A stretch of DNA of 64,000 nt, from positions 1 to 64,000 of the forward strand of contig NZ_JAAAWN010000014.1 in the NCBI RefSeq assembly GCF_010500865.1, read 5' to 3'. The notes beneath the pieces were generated by a model. It saw only the letters and a program-made list of their open reading frames with translations, was not told where the DNA came from and searched no databases. This stretch comes from Alteromonas profundi. Lineage in GTDB: Bacteria; Pseudomonadota; Gammaproteobacteria; Enterobacterales; Alteromonadaceae. Of this stretch, positions 63,952 through 64,000 are shown in pieces (the first letter of the stretch is position 1; every line of letters starts with the position of its first letter). A program made the translations under genes and the position numbers.

Positions 63952-64000
63952 ATGAAGCTTGCAACTTATAATAACGATACTCGCGACGGTGAACTAATGA
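63952..64000 (+). CDS. Fumarylacetoacetate hydrolase family protein (5' end only)
   Basis: Only 16 codons are visible: MKLATYNNDTRDGELM, which matches the usual N-terminus of FAH-family hydrolases (MKLATYxNGTRDG). CCGGAGAG precedes two nearby ATGs at 63949 and 63952. The FAH family includes the last enzyme of tyrosine breakdown, which fits the phhA-tyrR neighbours and the upstream TyrR box. The gene runs off the end of the window. Confidence 0.75.
   Translation, partial: MKLATYNNDTRDGELM

Overview
The window is chromosomal DNA from a marine-type gammaproteobacterium, most likely an Alteromonadaceae member (Alteromonas/Glaciecola group). Support comes from the polar-flagellum gene order (fliF to fliA, then cheYZAB-parC-parP-cheW), the recX-alaS-csrA-tRNA-Ser-tRNA-Arg block, a sodium-pumping oxaloacetate decarboxylase, and close protein resemblance to the Vibrio/Shewanella/Escherichia families. 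This is a placement from gene content and remembered family sequences, not from a search. No phage, insertion sequence, integron, CRISPR or plasmid function was seen; almost everything is core genome.

Layout. 1-17759: flagellar basal body, export apparatus and regulators (fliF partial, fliGHIJKLMNOPQR, flhBAFG, fliA), with two sites resembling sigma-54 promoters (before fliK and before flhA). 17796-25054: chemotaxis signalling and polar array placement (cheYZAB, parC, parP, cheW, a DUF2802 gene). 25066-30409: a methionine operon (metA, a methionine synthase split into two genes, a DUF938 methyltransferase) behind tandem MetJ-type boxes. 30739-34141: a chemoreceptor, ppnP and a MetR-like regulator. 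34259-37643: an OxyR-like regulator lacking the peroxidatic cysteine, divergent from a beta-carbonic anhydrase/SulP transporter pair, with an OxyR-type operator between them. 37820-41141 (minus): M13 metallopeptidase and a DUF482/FemAB-like protein. 41242-45761: recX, alaS, csrA, tRNA-Ser(GCT) and two tRNA-Arg(ACG). 46178-49400: oadGAB. 49554-52740: LysR regulator, a zinc-type alcohol dehydrogenase-like protein and a frameshifted secreted MRJP/SMP-30-like gene. 52823-60911: sapFDCBA with pspF on the minus strand, divergent from pspABC. 61018-64000: phenylalanine hydroxylase, tyrR and the start of a fumarylacetoacetase-like gene, each with its own TyrR-type box.

How it fits together. The first 25 kb builds and steers a single polar flagellum: FlhF/FlhG set position and number, FliA drives late genes, and ParC/ParP place the CheA/CheW array at the pole. 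The met cluster appears to be governed by MetJ and probably MetR. The last 3 kb looks like a small TyrR regulon for phenylalanine/tyrosine breakdown. pspF lies immediately before sapABCDF in the same direction, so envelope stress control and peptide/polyamine transport may share transcription.

I did not find a clearly new multi-gene system. The most interesting leads are the OxyR-like regulator with its operator at the carbonic anhydrase/SulP module, the cleanly split and translationally coupled metH, the in-frame 99-base repeats of fliK, the triplicated acidic motif in CheA, the three TyrR boxes, and a set of intergenic hairpins (pspA/pspB gap; upstream of the tRNA promoter). The first 120 bases hold FliF sequence scattered over three frames, which suggests damage or sequence error at the edge.
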